Assembly (NCBI GenBank): GCA_023014365.1
Contig: JAEBUN010000003.1
Span: 1,240,001-1,304,000 of the forward strand
DNA from: Lepiota brunneoincarnata
Lineage: Eukaryota; Basidiomycota; Agaricomycetes; Agaricales; Agaricaceae
Direction of reading: 5' to 3'
Length of the DNA: 64,000 nt
This document shows positions 10,277 to 21,869 of the stretch, piece after piece. Every line of letters begins with the position of its first letter. Positions within the stretch are counted from its first letter, which is position 1. The notes under the pieces were generated by a model. The model was given only the letters and a program-made list of their open reading frames with translations, had not been told where the DNA came from and ran no database searches. Both the position numbers and the translations under genes were made by a program.

Positions 10277-10371
10277 TATAGTGTTTGGATGGGACAAAGT
10301 CGGGAGTTGCCGCCTGAGGTTCTGTTTGGATTGGGAGACGCACCCCTCCTTGTTTTACCCCACTATCTTCC

Positions 10372-12166
10372 ATGGCTGATCACCCCCAGTGGTGTGAATC
10401 CGCCTACGAACGCTTCTGGGCCCCGCAGCGGGACCCGGTAATGACGGAGAATGACATTAAATACATTGAAATCCCCAGATCACGACGACTCTACCCAGAA
10501 TTAGCACTCTGCCTTTGTCGACAGGAATATCAAGATCTATGGGGTTTCTTAGAAACGGAGGTGAGCGAAGGGAGCACAGGAGGTCTGGTCCTACTTGGCC
10601 AACCTGGTATTGGTGAGTCATCCTCTATCCGCGCCAACAGCAATACTTGACTTGGTACCTTGTTAGGAAAATCGCTATTCTTGTTCTATGCTTTCCTTAA
10701 GGCATTGTCACAACGGATGCCTGTCATTTTCTGCAAGTCTCAAACTGCGTATATCCATTGCACCCAGAGTGGCTGCCATCTCCTGCAGCTTACTGAACCC
10801 CCTGGGATCGATATCACATGCGAAACACTTGTTTTGGTCGATTCCAACAACGACCTACCCACCCCTCCTGGTCTCTTCATTCGCTGCCCTGGATACGTTC
10901 TCCAAGCCACGTCTCCTCAGCCACGTCGTTGGAGGGAATGGGTTAAGGAAAGGCAAGCCCAAGCTTGGGTCATGGGCTTGTGGTCCAAGGACGAGATTGA
11001 ACAGCTCCAGTAAGTGCGGTCAGCTCAAACTGTTGATCGATCTAATACTGCATGCTGAACCAGACAACTCAACGAAGATAGAGGATTCGCTCCCTGGCGC
11101 AACAAATTGACTTACACCCCCTCGGAACTCTTCGACCTCCTGGGACCTTCTGCGAGGTATTGCTTCCATCGTATCTACCTCCAGAAAACGCGTTCTGGGA
11201 ATCCGGGGGTAGATTTCAAGGAGATTCTCGCACCCGAGAGCCTCGCAGCGCATGTAGATGCCCTTGCAGGCGCGATTGATGGGGGAAATATCAGCCAAGA
11301 CACCCAACCTTCCACATTCCACGAATTCTTCTTCGCTGAGCCTGCATTTCCAAATCCCCAAATGAAACCCAACTTCAAATATCATGTTCCTACACCATTT
11401 CTTCGCCGAGTTCTACTCGAAGCATTCCTCGACGAGTTCAGCACTGAACTACAGCAACTTGCCTCAAAGTTCAGGCCATTTCCACAAGTTTTTGCTGCCA
11501 TCTACGAGCCCTTTGTGATTAATGCCCTGCAATTGTCTAAGGGCCCTTTACATTGCTGCACCACCGATGAAAATTCAAACATGTTTTCACTTGGCCCAGG
11601 TCTCTCGCTGGTTCGAGATATGTTGTTCACCAACGACACAGCGCTTATTCCGAAGGACAACCACATATATATCCCTTCCGAATACTTCCCTTCCTTGGAC
11701 GCATTCGTCGTCAGTGAAAACTTGAAGCGGGTTACCATGTTGCAAATGACAATCTCCGAGAAGCACGGTTTGGCAGAATCGGGTGTCAAACAAGTTGTGA
11801 GCCTATTCCAAAGGTTGTCAAAGGGCACAACCATAGCTTTTCCACAATCCTGGTCATTTATATTTGTGACACCTCATGAATATGGTGAAAAAATAGCCAA
11901 GTCCAACAAAGTTCAGATGTCACTGAAGCACATAAACTCGTCTCTCAAGAAGCACAAAGACCTCCAGGACTTGGATATTAAAATTGGCTGGCTGCAGATT
12001 GAGATTGATTTTGGCTTGGAGGGTACATTACAGCGATTGGTAAGTTTATCACAGATCAGTGGACCACAGAATAGAGCTTAACATGGATTACCAGACCGAA
12101 GAGGCCCGTGGGCAAGCACTGATGGCATCTGAGGCTAGTGGTGGGCCCAGTGGGAGTGATAATTAG
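10372..12166 (+). CDS. Crinkler-type P-loop NTPase protein (no N-terminal CRN domain)
   Basis: Four exons join cleanly (10372-10612, 10667-11009, 11064-12039, 12095-12166) into 543 residues. The first intron splits the Walker A motif, which reads GQPGIGKS after splicing. VLVDSNNDL further on resembles Walker B, and the block ending GYVLQATSPQPRRWREW is typical of the NTPase module of fungal Crinkler-RHS proteins. A C-terminal half with DAFVV...LQMTISEKHGL and SWSFIFVTP resembles the nuclease-like (PD-(D/E)XK-type) region that follows the NTPase in that class. The usual N-terminal ubiquitin-like Crinkler header and a secretion signal are absent, and the protein starts directly at MADHPQWCESAYERF. 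Whether it is an effector, a selfish-element relic or an intracellular conflict protein cannot be told from sequence. It starts 95 bases after a DNA transposon end. Confidence 0.75.
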
Positions 12167-13130
12167 GAAGTGATAAAAGGAACCATGAGCACCTTGACAT
12201 AAATTGTATGTTTGTAAAATGCAGTGAATTTTGTAGTGATATTTGTGATATCATTACATGCCTAAATGACATTGATATTTCATATCCAATCATCCCAACA
12301 AGATCTTTGCTGATTACTCTCTATCTTTGACATCCTACTTGATATGATTTGGGTCTCTGATAAGTTTTACAATGTCAGCCATGTTTGATCCAGACAAGCA
12401 AATCATCAATTTCCAAGAATTTAATATGCACATGTACATACACCCAGCCAGTGCAGGGACGGTTCCTGAATTGGGTGCTAGCTCCCCTCCCTCTTCATGC
12501 GTTGCAGGTGAATCGAAATTGCTATGGTTGCGCTCCCAAAGGGTCTGTGCAAAGCAGAGCACACAGGTTTAGTCGGGGCCTCATTGAGAGTGCCTGAGGC
12601 ATGTTTAAAGTGTTGTGAGCAGGACCATCCTGCCTCCAGCAGAGCAAAGATGGAACAGACTGCGCATCCAGTCGCAATCTGTTCCGATAAGTGAAAATAG
12701 GGATGGATGTGATAAATGGAGGGTGATACGAGCCATATAGGTGGCCCGATGGAGGATGATGTCGATTAATGGCAGGTGTTAGGTAGCATAGAGCATGGCC
12801 ATAGCAGGAGTGACGAGTTCCCACGGCCAGATGGTAGTGGTAGAAGATCAAGAAGTGTCGCACCTCTTCTCCCTTACTGGTCCTTATTTACCTAGATACC
12901 CTATTTACTCTTTGGCTGTCACATATATCACAGTAGTCCTTTTGCATTGTACAATCCATTTGCTGTTCAGATGATTCTGACTGATGTAAATTAACTCACC
13001 CTGTAGCCACCCAAATACACATTGGCACTGCAGTGGCAGTGCTACTTGATTATGTGCTGCTTGATTATCCAATATTGACCCTGGTGGGCCATTGTTGATT
13101 TTCATTCTGTTCTCACTTTTTTCCTCTCAT
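12167..13130. other. Gene-free stretch
   Basis: No gene that I can support. Overlapping short frames near 12335-12860 on both strands have no motif. The downstream part leads into a hAT transposase scrap, so this may be older transposon sequence. Confidence 0.4.
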
Positions 13131-13410
13131 GATATGTTCCAAGAGTCAGATGAGTATTTAAGTGCTGATATTGAACCAGTTGAAGATGTTATAGTACAGT
13201 GAGCAAGTAAGTTCTTTTCATTGGAGAGCCTCATTGTTTTACTGATTTATTATTTAGCTCAGCCATGTCAGGTTCCCAGCTCTTGGGTGTATGGCAAGAG
13301 ACTATTTGGCAGGATCCTCAGTAGCCTCTGAGAGAGTATACTTACTTGCAACTTTCTCAGAGCTAATATCTTTACAGCTTTACAAAATGCAAAAGATGGA
13401 TATAGGACTG
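13131..13410 (+). pseudogene. hAT transposase C-terminal remnant
   Basis: The plus strand encodes DEYLSADIEPVEDVI near 13155-13200. In a short downstream piece it encodes CMARDYLAGSSVASERVYL near 13287-13345. The second piece matches the conserved hAT dimerisation motif (MARDYLxIxxSSxxSERVFS). No long frame joins the pieces, and the catalytic part is absent, so this is only the tail of an old insertion. Confidence 0.6.
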
Positions 13411-13507
13411 GAATTCTAGGTGATGGAGTGGAATTAAAGAATGGGAACCTATAGAATAGATCTTTGAATAGTTTAATTATAAAATAAACTTTGATTTGGC
13501 CATTTTT

Positions 13508-13680
13508 TAAAAAAGTTCAGGGTTCGAACTGGTTCGAACCCTGAACTGAACTTGCTGAACCAGGTTCAGGGGGTTCAGTTCGGGTTCAGGTCCAGGTTCA
13601 GAAATTCTGAAAGGGTTCAGGTTCAGGTTCAGACCAAAGGGGTGCTGAACCAAACTGAACTGAACTTTGGCACCCCTACT
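13508..13680 (+). repeat. GAACC-rich dispersed repeat, copy 3
   Basis: This copy starts TTAAAAAAGTTCAGGGTTCG and ends CTGAACTTTGGCACCCCTAC. It has the same terminal blocks as copies 1 and 2 and abuts the truncated kinase fragment. It contains the palindrome GGTTCGAACC and runs of GGTTCAGGTTCAG. Confidence 0.65.
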
Positions 13681-14187
13681 GGTTTGTTGCCTCTCCGACT
13701 TTGGGCTGTCCTCAAATCCCGAAATATCGCAGCGGTCCCGTGACCATGACCCTGTCGGCACACTTCCATGGATGGCACCGGAAATCTTAGGACCACCCGA
13801 AGAAGCCACAGTAGACCTCCTCAAAGTCGATATATATGCATTGGGCATCACCATCTTCGAAGTGCGTAAGTGTATAGCTTAAATTAATAAGGGATTAACA
13901 ACAGAGGTTAGATCTACACCGGAAACCCGCCCTTGGCGGGCTGTCGTTTCCCCGCTATATACAAGGCGAGAGTAACATTGAAGGAGAAACCACAACTCCC
14001 CCCACAGTGCCTTCGACCGCCTCCTGAGTTCCTCTGGGAACTTGTCAAGATGATGTGGGATGATGACCCATCCAAGCGTCACCCGATTCGCATGATTCGT
14101 GAGGGCGTTGAGGACAGTTTTGTTTTCCCAACCGAAATCAGAATAAACGAGAACGACCAGCTCTCCGAATCTTATGCTGAAGCTTAG
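13676..14187 (+). pseudogene. Protein kinase C-lobe fragment
   Basis: The first piece (to about 13860) carries the activation segment and following helix of a Ser/Thr or tyrosine-kinase-like kinase: SDFGLSSNP, GTLPWMAPEIL and VDIYALGITIFE. A splice-like GTGCGTAAG follows. The second piece (13927-14187) carries EKPQLPPQCLRPPPEFLWEL and MMWDDDPSKRHP, the end of the C-lobe, and stops at 14187. The ATP-binding lobe and the catalytic-loop HRD are missing, because the GAACC repeat abuts just before DFG. It cannot encode an active kinase alone. It could be the tail of an old gene cut by the repeat, or a captured fragment. Confidence 0.7.
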
Positions 14188-14773
14188 TACAGACGGAACT
14201 CCGGGTGAGTAGGCTGATCGTGTGCTGGTGTGGAGTTGGGTTCAAGGAGCAGCGGAAATGCATAGGCTCACTGACCGTAATGTACAATTGCGGTACCCAT
14301 TCTAAGCCTGCCATTGCCAAACTAGGTCCAGCGGATTTAGTTTTTGTTTAGTGCCAAGGGACGGTTATAGTCGGATCGGATGGGTTTTTTATGTTACCAG
14401 TCCAATGATTCCGAGGGTCCTGTAGGTCACGTTGCGTTGTGTTTAGCAATCCGGGCAGACGGGTTCTCCCATCTGCCTTGTAGATTTTGTTTGGGCTAAA
14501 TGTATATGAAAATCCAACGATGAGGCATCTGTACGTCATTCTCTAACTATACCTGCCCCCAGAGCTCGTCTTGAATCAGTGAAATTTCCGGTGCGGCTTG
14601 CATTAAACTTGCCAGACCTAAGCTAGAATCCGACGCGGAAATATGTAGTGCACTGGCAGATAGCCTTTGCAAGGGACGCTACTAGGTTATAAACTACAAA
14701 CCGGAAGAGAGTAACATACAAGAGATGGATAAGGTTGGAGTATGAGTGGGTACCGGAACATGTTCAACGGGCT

Positions 14774-15565
14774 CTAGTTGCTTTTGCTTGTGGTAGGTGT
14801 CGGAATGAGGGCTAGAAGACCAAAGGCAAGGGAGTATAAAGCAGTGGCTGCGGATAGTTTTGTGGCTTTGAGTGACCAACGATTATGATGACTAGGGGAT
14901 TGCCGTACCACCTATGAGTCCTTTGGGATACCCCATGCCTGACCATCTGCCTAGCACTAGAACGTGAAGAAACCAGCCGATGATGATGTTGGCAGTTAAG
15001 ATCTGGAGCCAGAGATTATTTAGAAGCTAAAGGAATTTGGTGGTAGGTGGCTTACTGGAATGATCTTGGATAGTGAGCCAGACTGTCGCCAAGTACGCCA
15101 CTGCTCAGTATTGTTATTATGTCAGAGGTGCGGGGCAAGGTTGTGGGGCGTGTTTGACATACATCTGGGTGTTCATCTTTGAGATATATCATGAACAAGA
15201 TGTAGAGGAACAGGATAACCATGGTGATTCCACTTGCGAGGGCGAGCAAAGCGACCTTACTGAGCGGTCCGGTCACAATTTCGTCCATGAGGGAGTCGAG
15301 AAAAAAAAAAAAAGGTAAGACAAATCGGAAAATTTCCTTCGGTTGCCTTGGGTGGTGTAAATACTGCATACCTCTGCCAATGTCCATCCTCCGCCTCCAG
15401 CACCCTGTAAAGCTTGTCCACAGTACCGAGGTAGTGGGTCGCCGCTGCGCCTGGTATAATCAGTTTAAGCTGGCGAATGGCATTTTGAGTCCACGAAAGG
15501 CGTGGGGTGGTTCTCAAAGGTGAGCGTGATTTGGGACGTGTCCTCGTGCGTGGTCGTTCAGTCAT
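14774..15565 (-). CDS. Small multi-span membrane protein, conserved in Agaricomycetes, unnamed
   Basis: I reconstructed this gene from splice sites; no single open frame shows it. The start is the ATG at 15565 (MTERPRTRTRPKSRSPLR). Later exons end at 15163, then 15056-15100 (WRTWRQSGSLSKIIP), 14909-15002 (ILTANIIIGWFLHVLVLGRW...) and 14774-14865 (LSAATALYSLAFGLLALIP...), with donors and acceptors in matching phase. It has a basic N-terminus, then three to four hydrophobic spans, including VALLALASGITMVILFLYIL. The first intron is problematic: the run of 13 A (15301-15313) precedes the likely exon with no AG acceptor. An in-frame acceptor exists further in, before 15263. The similarity to unnamed fungal membrane proteins is from memory. 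Confidence 0.6.
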
Positions 15566-15993
15566 CACAAGTCGTTTGTATGTAGATTAAGAACACAGTG
15601 CAGCTGAATACCGTCAATAGCAATCACATGTCTTATCACGTGCTTCCCAAGGAATTGATAGATTTATGTCGACAACTCGACAAGAGCAAGAGCACTCGCC
15701 CTTGGATGTTTGGGGCAGTGCAGTCCGAACAGTTAGCAAGAACATGCACATCAGCCTCTGCGCAGCTAGTCTCTTGTTACTCGAGAGTATGCCGCTGCCT
15801 TTCGTGTCCTGTGAGCCGAAACTTCCCACGCCTCAATGAACGCGTTGCCCGGCTCGGTTAATTATCAGTTGGTCCCACTGCTCAGATTCCAACTTTGTCA
15901 TGCCGGGCCATTTACGCATCCCATCTACCCACTGCCCGATATATATCGTGCCCATCCACTTCATAACCAACTCATAACCAACTCCTCCCTTGC

Positions 15994-16678
15994 ATGCACC
16001 CATACAACCCCTGGCACCACATGGGCCCTCGCTGTTACCGCGGTCCCTCCCGTCTTATCTGGTTCATCCTCGGCGCAGGAGCAGCCACATGGTGGATCAA
16101 ACACAAAGAAATGCAGCACCCTGCATGGGGTCACTGCCGTCGCCCAGCCATTCAGAACGCACCCATGAGCAACAACAACAGCCCCGCCCCACCATCCGGA
16201 AGTAACGGCGGCTCCCCATATCCAGGGACCGACACTCCCGCCAATGCGGATCCGTCGTTCACCTTTAAGGATATCCCACGTACGATCAACAACCTCCCCC
16301 CCTCGGGTGCCAGCTGGAATTGGGGCTGGGGTGAGAGGAAGGAGGCGGAGAAGTGGACCGAGGAGCAGGACAAGCTCGCGGAACTCCGGAGGCAAGCTAC
16401 AGAGACTGTGAGTCTGCACTGATTTATTCTCTGAACTTGCTCATAGTTTGGTGTTTCTTAGATGACTGATGTGACAGAAGCAACACTCGAATCGATTCTT
16501 ACAGCCGCAGAGGTGTTGAAAGCTGTGAGTATTCATACCTACCTACCATTCACTGGGGCTTTCCGCTGATTCTGCCTGCCAGAAACTGGCTGAGAGTCGT
16601 TCTCAGCGCAAGAAGCAGCAAGAGCAGCTTGACCCACAGATTGAAGAACAGTCAAAGAACCCGCCTCGGCTTGTTTAG
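15994..16678 (+). CDS. Small single-span protein of unknown function
   Basis: Three exons join in frame (15994-16407, 16462-16524, 16583-16678) for 190 residues. The N-terminus MHPYNPWHHMGPRCYRG is followed by one hydrophobic span (LIWFILGAGAATWWI). A Ser/Pro/Asn-rich middle and a charged C-terminal coiled-coil-like part (EEQDKLAELRRQATET, then KLAESRSQRKKQQEQL) follow. This layout suggests a tail facing the cytosol from a membrane-anchored N-terminus, which is an inference. I recognise similar small fungal proteins but no named family. The start could also lie upstream. The stop at 16678 is about 150 bases from the convergent transporter gene. Confidence 0.6.
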
Positions 16679-16830
16679 GGTCGTTATACTAGTATTTAAT
16701 CCTCATCTTACTTTTCTCTGTATCCAAAGTACAGGGTATAAGTCCCCCACTCTGCATTTAGATGTACAAATGGACCGATTATGTATTTCAAATCGTTAGG
16801 GAAGAAACTTGCATTCATCAGACCTCAGGT

Positions 16831-18769
16831 TTATTTGGCGTCCCCTACTAGCGGTGCTGCCGAGCCACTCGGTAGGCTGGGCATATCAGCAACAACTTGT
16901 TCTTCATCTGGCCTGGCCAAGTCGCCGCGCCTGTTCACGTAGGGTGGCGCCTCAAGTTTGAGCACACGACCTCCTTGTTCTTCCGCTGAAAAAGGGCAAA
17001 AAGAGAATCAAATATTGCACTACTGTCAAAGAACCCAAGGAAGACACTTACGTTTCGAGTGCCAAAAGTACGTGATAAGACCTGCGATAATAACGACAAA
17101 GGAGATGAAGTACAGCCAGTACGGGTGGTAGTGCTGCAAACAAATCATGGTGAGGATATTGGCACAAGGTTAACGACCCAACGGAACATACGTAGAGGAA
17201 TAAACCTATTTCGAATGGAGTCAGAAAAAATACCGAGCAGGGCTGACAATACCCACCAAACAACAGCCCATAGAAATCGCTCGAGAGCAAGCTGAGGTTG
17301 AAGAACGCCGCCGACGCAAGGCGATAGAGCAACGGTGCCACAGTATAAAGTATCAGCATCGCAGCAGTAAATGCCATCAACAGTCCAACTAGAAACCGGA
17401 CGTCAGCCCTCTGCCATGTTTATAAAATACACAGAGAAAAACTCACTGATCCCACCGTCCCATGGGGCATCCCGCATTCCTTGCCACTCCAGCGCTGAAG
17501 ACTGAATCCCGTTCACAATAAAACCCCACATACCCAGCTGTCCGACAACCTCATACAACGGTCTCTTTCTCACGAAAAATTCCTCTGTCGCGTTGGCTAT
17601 CACAACAAAAAAGGCTCCCGTCAGAATCCAGAGGGCTTAAAAAAAAAGGGAGAACTCACTGAAACCGTACAACGTCGCTCCAGCAATCATAAACGCATCC
17701 CCCTTTCCTCGGTTGAGCGCAGGATAGTTTTTGTCGGTGATAAAGTCGGAAGCGACGAGTAGACCGAGACCACCGATGCAGATAAGAACTCCCTGTCACA
17801 CACAGAAAATAATAGTGAGGCTTTTCGAACAAGCGAGTGGGTTGTACTCACGAGAATTTGCGTCCAATGGTATCTCGGGCGAAGGTATACCCATGAGAAA
17901 AACATGCAGATTGGGATAGCCCATCTAATTGGTTGTGTACCGGGAGTCGTTAGCCGTCAGCCGGGTTGCTATGGCTAGTGACCACGTACGCATCGAGGAG
18001 CATAGCCGACAATAAATCCGTGTATTGGTATGCCTAGGTTAGATCACAGAGATTACCGATGAATTAGGACACGGGGAGCGCATGGAGCGCATACCTTGAT
18101 CACAAGGAAATTGGCTTCCACATCACAAACACCCAAAATAGCATCTAAAACCATACATGCAGTGTTAGCAGTAGTTGGGGTGGGAGAGAATAGGTTGACC
18201 GACGCACATTTCCACCCGTCCTTCAACACCATCTTTGCCCATCCTTTGAACCCATCTAATGGACCCGCGTCAGTAAGTACTGCTTGCAGGAGGATATTGA
18301 GGGGGGTCCTGACACTGATAGATGGTGTACGGAGTATAAACAATGAACAATGTGAAGTACCTGGGAATGAAGCAAGTCGGTGGTCAGTCACCCCCGTCCA
18401 CCCGACGACGATTTTTTTTATTTACAAAACCCAAAGGCAGAAGACTCACAAAAAGAACCCCTGCGTCGTCGACAATTTCCAATTCCGATTGACCAACTCT
18501 GTCGTCGTGACCGTCGTACAAGTAATACACAACGAGACCAATTGCCCGGCCAACAAAGCGAGCGTAAACTGCTTCGTCCAGATACTCTTCCATCGCGCAG
18601 CAAAGCTCCTCCCAAACGCAGAAGGCGAGCTGAACACAACAGGTGGACGGGCGGCTGTCGCTGGCGCTGGTGTTGTTGGAGTGTTTTCGGGCGTGAGACT
18701 GCGCTCGTCGTTGAGCGAGTCTTTCCTGTCTGTGCCTGGTTCGGTGGCCTGGACATCCGGAGACGACAT
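16831..18769 (-). CDS. SLC35F1/F2-like solute transporter (DUF914 family)
   Basis: A multi-span transporter of the drug/metabolite superfamily, split into about eleven exons by short introns. The start is the ATG at 18769 (MSSPDVQATEPG) with a Pro/Thr-rich cytosolic N-terminus. The first exon ends near 18450. Family landmarks in order: WTKQFTLALLAGQLVSLC; YFTLFIVYTPYTIYQ; GVCDVEANFLVIK with AYQYTDLLSAMLLDA; WAIPICMFFSWVYLRPRY; ICIGGLGLLVASDF; NYPALNRGKGDAFMIAGATL; FFVRKRPLYEVVGQLGMWGF; ALEWQGM; SSDFYGLLFG; and a last span WLYFISFVVIIAGLITYFW followed by a polar tail ending at the stop at 16831. DVEANFLVIKAYQYT is the family signature. Substrate is unknown for the fungal members, and Golgi or vacuolar membrane location is likely but not shown. 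Confidence 0.85.
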
Positions 18770-19639
18770 TGTGGTGCTAATAATCAAGGGGCCTGCACTG
18801 AGTAGCCGCTTGGAAAAAGACACCCTCTTGGTGGGGAAGAAAGCTGGAGCCGAAGGGACACGGCGCCAATCAAGCAGGAAGCCTCCATGCCAAAGTCTTT
18901 ATATGTTTTGGGAGAGAAGAATTACGGAAGGAGGCACTTTTGATGCTCTCACTATGTATGTACAATTGACATTCCCACACTCAACTTGTATATGATCCAC
19001 CTTCCAGAATCTGCCCCTAAGCATAACATTGCATGCTCGCCGTCATCAACATTATATTATTCTCCACCACACTTCGCAGTAATACACATCCCACCCTCCA
19101 ATAGGTCTCGAACACAAACCCATAAATCTACCTCTCGAAAGGGGCAGCGGCCCCGATAATAACAACACCACATCCGCACAACCCCCAGTCACGAGGGATG
19201 GCATCAGTGACCTACCTGAACCCACTTTACGAAAACAGTTTAAATTGACATACAGGCACAAGGCACTGCAAGCAAAGTGGGGTTATGTACCTGAACCTTG
19301 AAACGGGGGCCCACCAACATTTACTTAGTGTGGTTAAGTGCCAACCCGAGCCGCTTAACCTACGCAGGCCATTTTATATTCATTTTATATGTCTTGGCGC
19401 TTGGTAGACGTTCAATTGAGTTGATTATCAAGGAGTGATAACGATACGGTATCAGCTTCATAAATTGGGTTCTTTATTCCCGTGCAGTAGGCGTTTTCGC
19501 ATTTGTACATACACTATCAACATAAAACCAACCAAGATTGCATAATTCCAAGAGTGCCAACGTCACCCTCTGCCTCACAAGCAGACAACGGATGAGGGAA
19601 CTGCCAAAAGACAGCCGGGGATGCGACAGAAACGACAGA
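18770..19639. other. Intergenic, tandem minus-strand genes
   Basis: About 870 bases between the start of the SLC35F-like gene and the end of the UPF0662 gene. No gene, RNA or repeat that I can support. It presumably holds the transporter promoter. Confidence 0.5.
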
Positions 19640-21869
19640 TCATCGCGACCCTTGCGCACCACCCTCCCCATCTGTCTCCGACTCCGACGAAGAACCATGC
19701 ACCCTCATCCGAATCCCACTCGACACTCGCAGGGGCAACGGCGCAACACGAAGGTCGTCGTCGTCGTCATCGTCATCCACTGCCGAATCTTCTACCTCTG
19801 TCTCAAGCTCTTCCTCCGTCTCCTCCTCGTTCATCGATTCTTTGAGCTAAAGAGTTCATAGTCAGGAACGTCCTATGGTGTTGGACGGTGGATGTAGGCG
19901 CACCATCTCGACCAATTCGTGACATTCGTTCAAATGTGCCATAATTATACCCTGGCCTTCTGGTATTGTGCCGTCGACACCGACGAACCGACCATCCTTG
20001 CGCATCGAGTCGATTTGATGCAGCGCGAGTTGATACTGCGAAGCAGAGATGAGTCTGGAAAACGAAAAGACAATCAATCACCCTTACGGGATATAAATCA
20101 CGGGCATTGAAAGGGCCACCGTATTTCAAAACCTCATTGAGGCATTTCTTCACAGTAGATAGCTTGTTGGCCTACAAACCATCCCGATGAGGATCCCTTC
20201 GGATAATGAGATAAGGGGAACTGACAATGGGCATGAGCTCCTCAGAGACAGGCTCGCTCGAGGAAAGCAGTCTATAAATAAGACCGTAACATCTCCGCAA
20301 CAAGTAAAGTAGCACCTACACACAACATCAGCGAAACACGAAGATAAAAGAATCCAACACACATATTGGCCCGACGGTCGATTTCCATCGGAATCCACAA
20401 ACTTCCCATCCACCCTCATCCGGTCGATCTCTTGCAAACCCAACGAATAATTCCATAGATCCGTCTCTCTCAAGGTCCATCGGTGAGTCAACACTAGACT
20501 CTCCAGCTCTGCGCGAATTTCAGTCAAACGATCGTAAATCGGCTTCAACGATGAAGACACGTTCTTTGAGTCCTCATGCGCCTTGATCTCTTGTGCAATA
20601 TCGAAACATTCTTCGAGGAGGGACGAACAGACTGCTTGCGACGCTGGAACGATTCCTCCTGGACCCAGAAATTTGCCATCCACACGAGTGCTGTAGTCAT
20701 TATGGAAAGAGAAGGGGCAAGAGGTTAAAATTCAAGCTGGAGAGACGTGGGTTCGAACGAAAAGAGAATACACTCAACGAATCAATCTTGCGGAGCTCTT
20801 CTTGCAATGGCTTGAGCTCTGCTCTATGTGGCGCCTCTTTTGCTGCTAGGGCAACGAGTTGTCGACGGATCGAGATGAGCTTCTGATGGACAGACACGAG
20901 CTCTACGGAGAGGACGGCTAGTGAGTCTTGTAGCTGCTTGACAAGAACCTCTACCAATATATGAGGCCTCTGAATCTTTTTTGGACAGAGGAACGGGTTA
21001 GACGCACCACACTCATTCAACTGCCTTTCCAAGAGGGTCGTCAAGGCCTTGGGATGTTTCCCGCTCTCGGAATCGTGCTGCACGATCTGTCGGAGTTCCT
21101 GGAGCCGTTTATGGAATGGTGCGAGATCTGATTCGTTGTAGACAGCCGATTCGTTCATGTGGTTGAGGATTTGCTACCATCAAAGGACCATCGAGCCACC
21201 TAATCAACAACTCAGATGGGGATGCCAGAGATGAAGTCACTCACTCTCATCGACGCGATTTGGCAATAGGTGGCTGGTGTGTCCTTTGTCTTGCCAATAG
21301 TGAGGTAGAAAAGCGAGAGGAGGTTGAATACATCCGCCAAAGTTGTGTCCACACGATTGTTATAGGTTGTACTGGCATCTCGTACATCGTTCAGTCTCGT
21401 CACTGTTTCATTTCCGCGGGGAGGAGAGGAGAAGAATTTAGCTCAGAAGGGAAAGTGGAATGGAACAGCTGAAGAGATGCGCACCCTGTTTGACAACGTC
21501 CCGATAGAGAGAATTGACATCCGAGGCCTTGATATATTCTACACGGTCCTTCTTGAGGGCCGTTAGCCTATTCCGGATGCTTTATTGGAGGGAGAAGGAC
21601 CAAATGGTCGGCACGGCAGAACCTAAAAGTGCAAAAATGACGCACCTGATGAGGCCCTCGAGGATAGAAAGTTCTGTAGGACGGGAGGAAGTTGTTGTTT
21701 CAGGCAAGGTGGGGGAGGGCACAGACCTTCCTGTGGCACTGGTGCGGCCATGTGTTGCTGTGTGGGTATGAGCGTGTGGGTGTGGAACGAGGGCGGCGGA
21801 GTGGAAAAGGGCTCGTTTGGAAAGAATATAAGAGAGGGATGACTTTATCTTTCCCACGCTCATTACCAT
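19640..21869 (-). CDS. UPF0662 / DUF2408 family protein
   Basis: A conserved fungal cytoplasmic protein of unknown biochemical role. The budding yeast relative is YPL260W. Spliced pieces in order: a low-complexity His/Thr/Ser N-terminus, TELSILEGLIR, NRLTALKKDRVEYIKASDVN, VDTTLADVFNLLSLFYLTIG with ATYCQIASM, VYNESDLAPFHKRLQELR, two DUF2408-type repeats with RMRVDGKFV and SMRKDGRFVGVDGTIPEGQG, and NECHELVEM. The last intron (about 57 bases) is read from ATG/GTGCGCC to TTTAG/CTCAAAG. It leads into LKESMNEEETEEELETEVED, then an eight-Asp run and a Ser/Glu tail, stop at 19640. The best start is the ATG at 21869 or 21863. The first overlaps the start codon of the divergent gene, so the true 5' end is uncertain. 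Confidence 0.85.

Noticed and set aside
18096..18995. 299-residue plus-strand frame
   Set aside because: It is the reverse of coding exons of the SLC35F-like gene and has no motif of its own.
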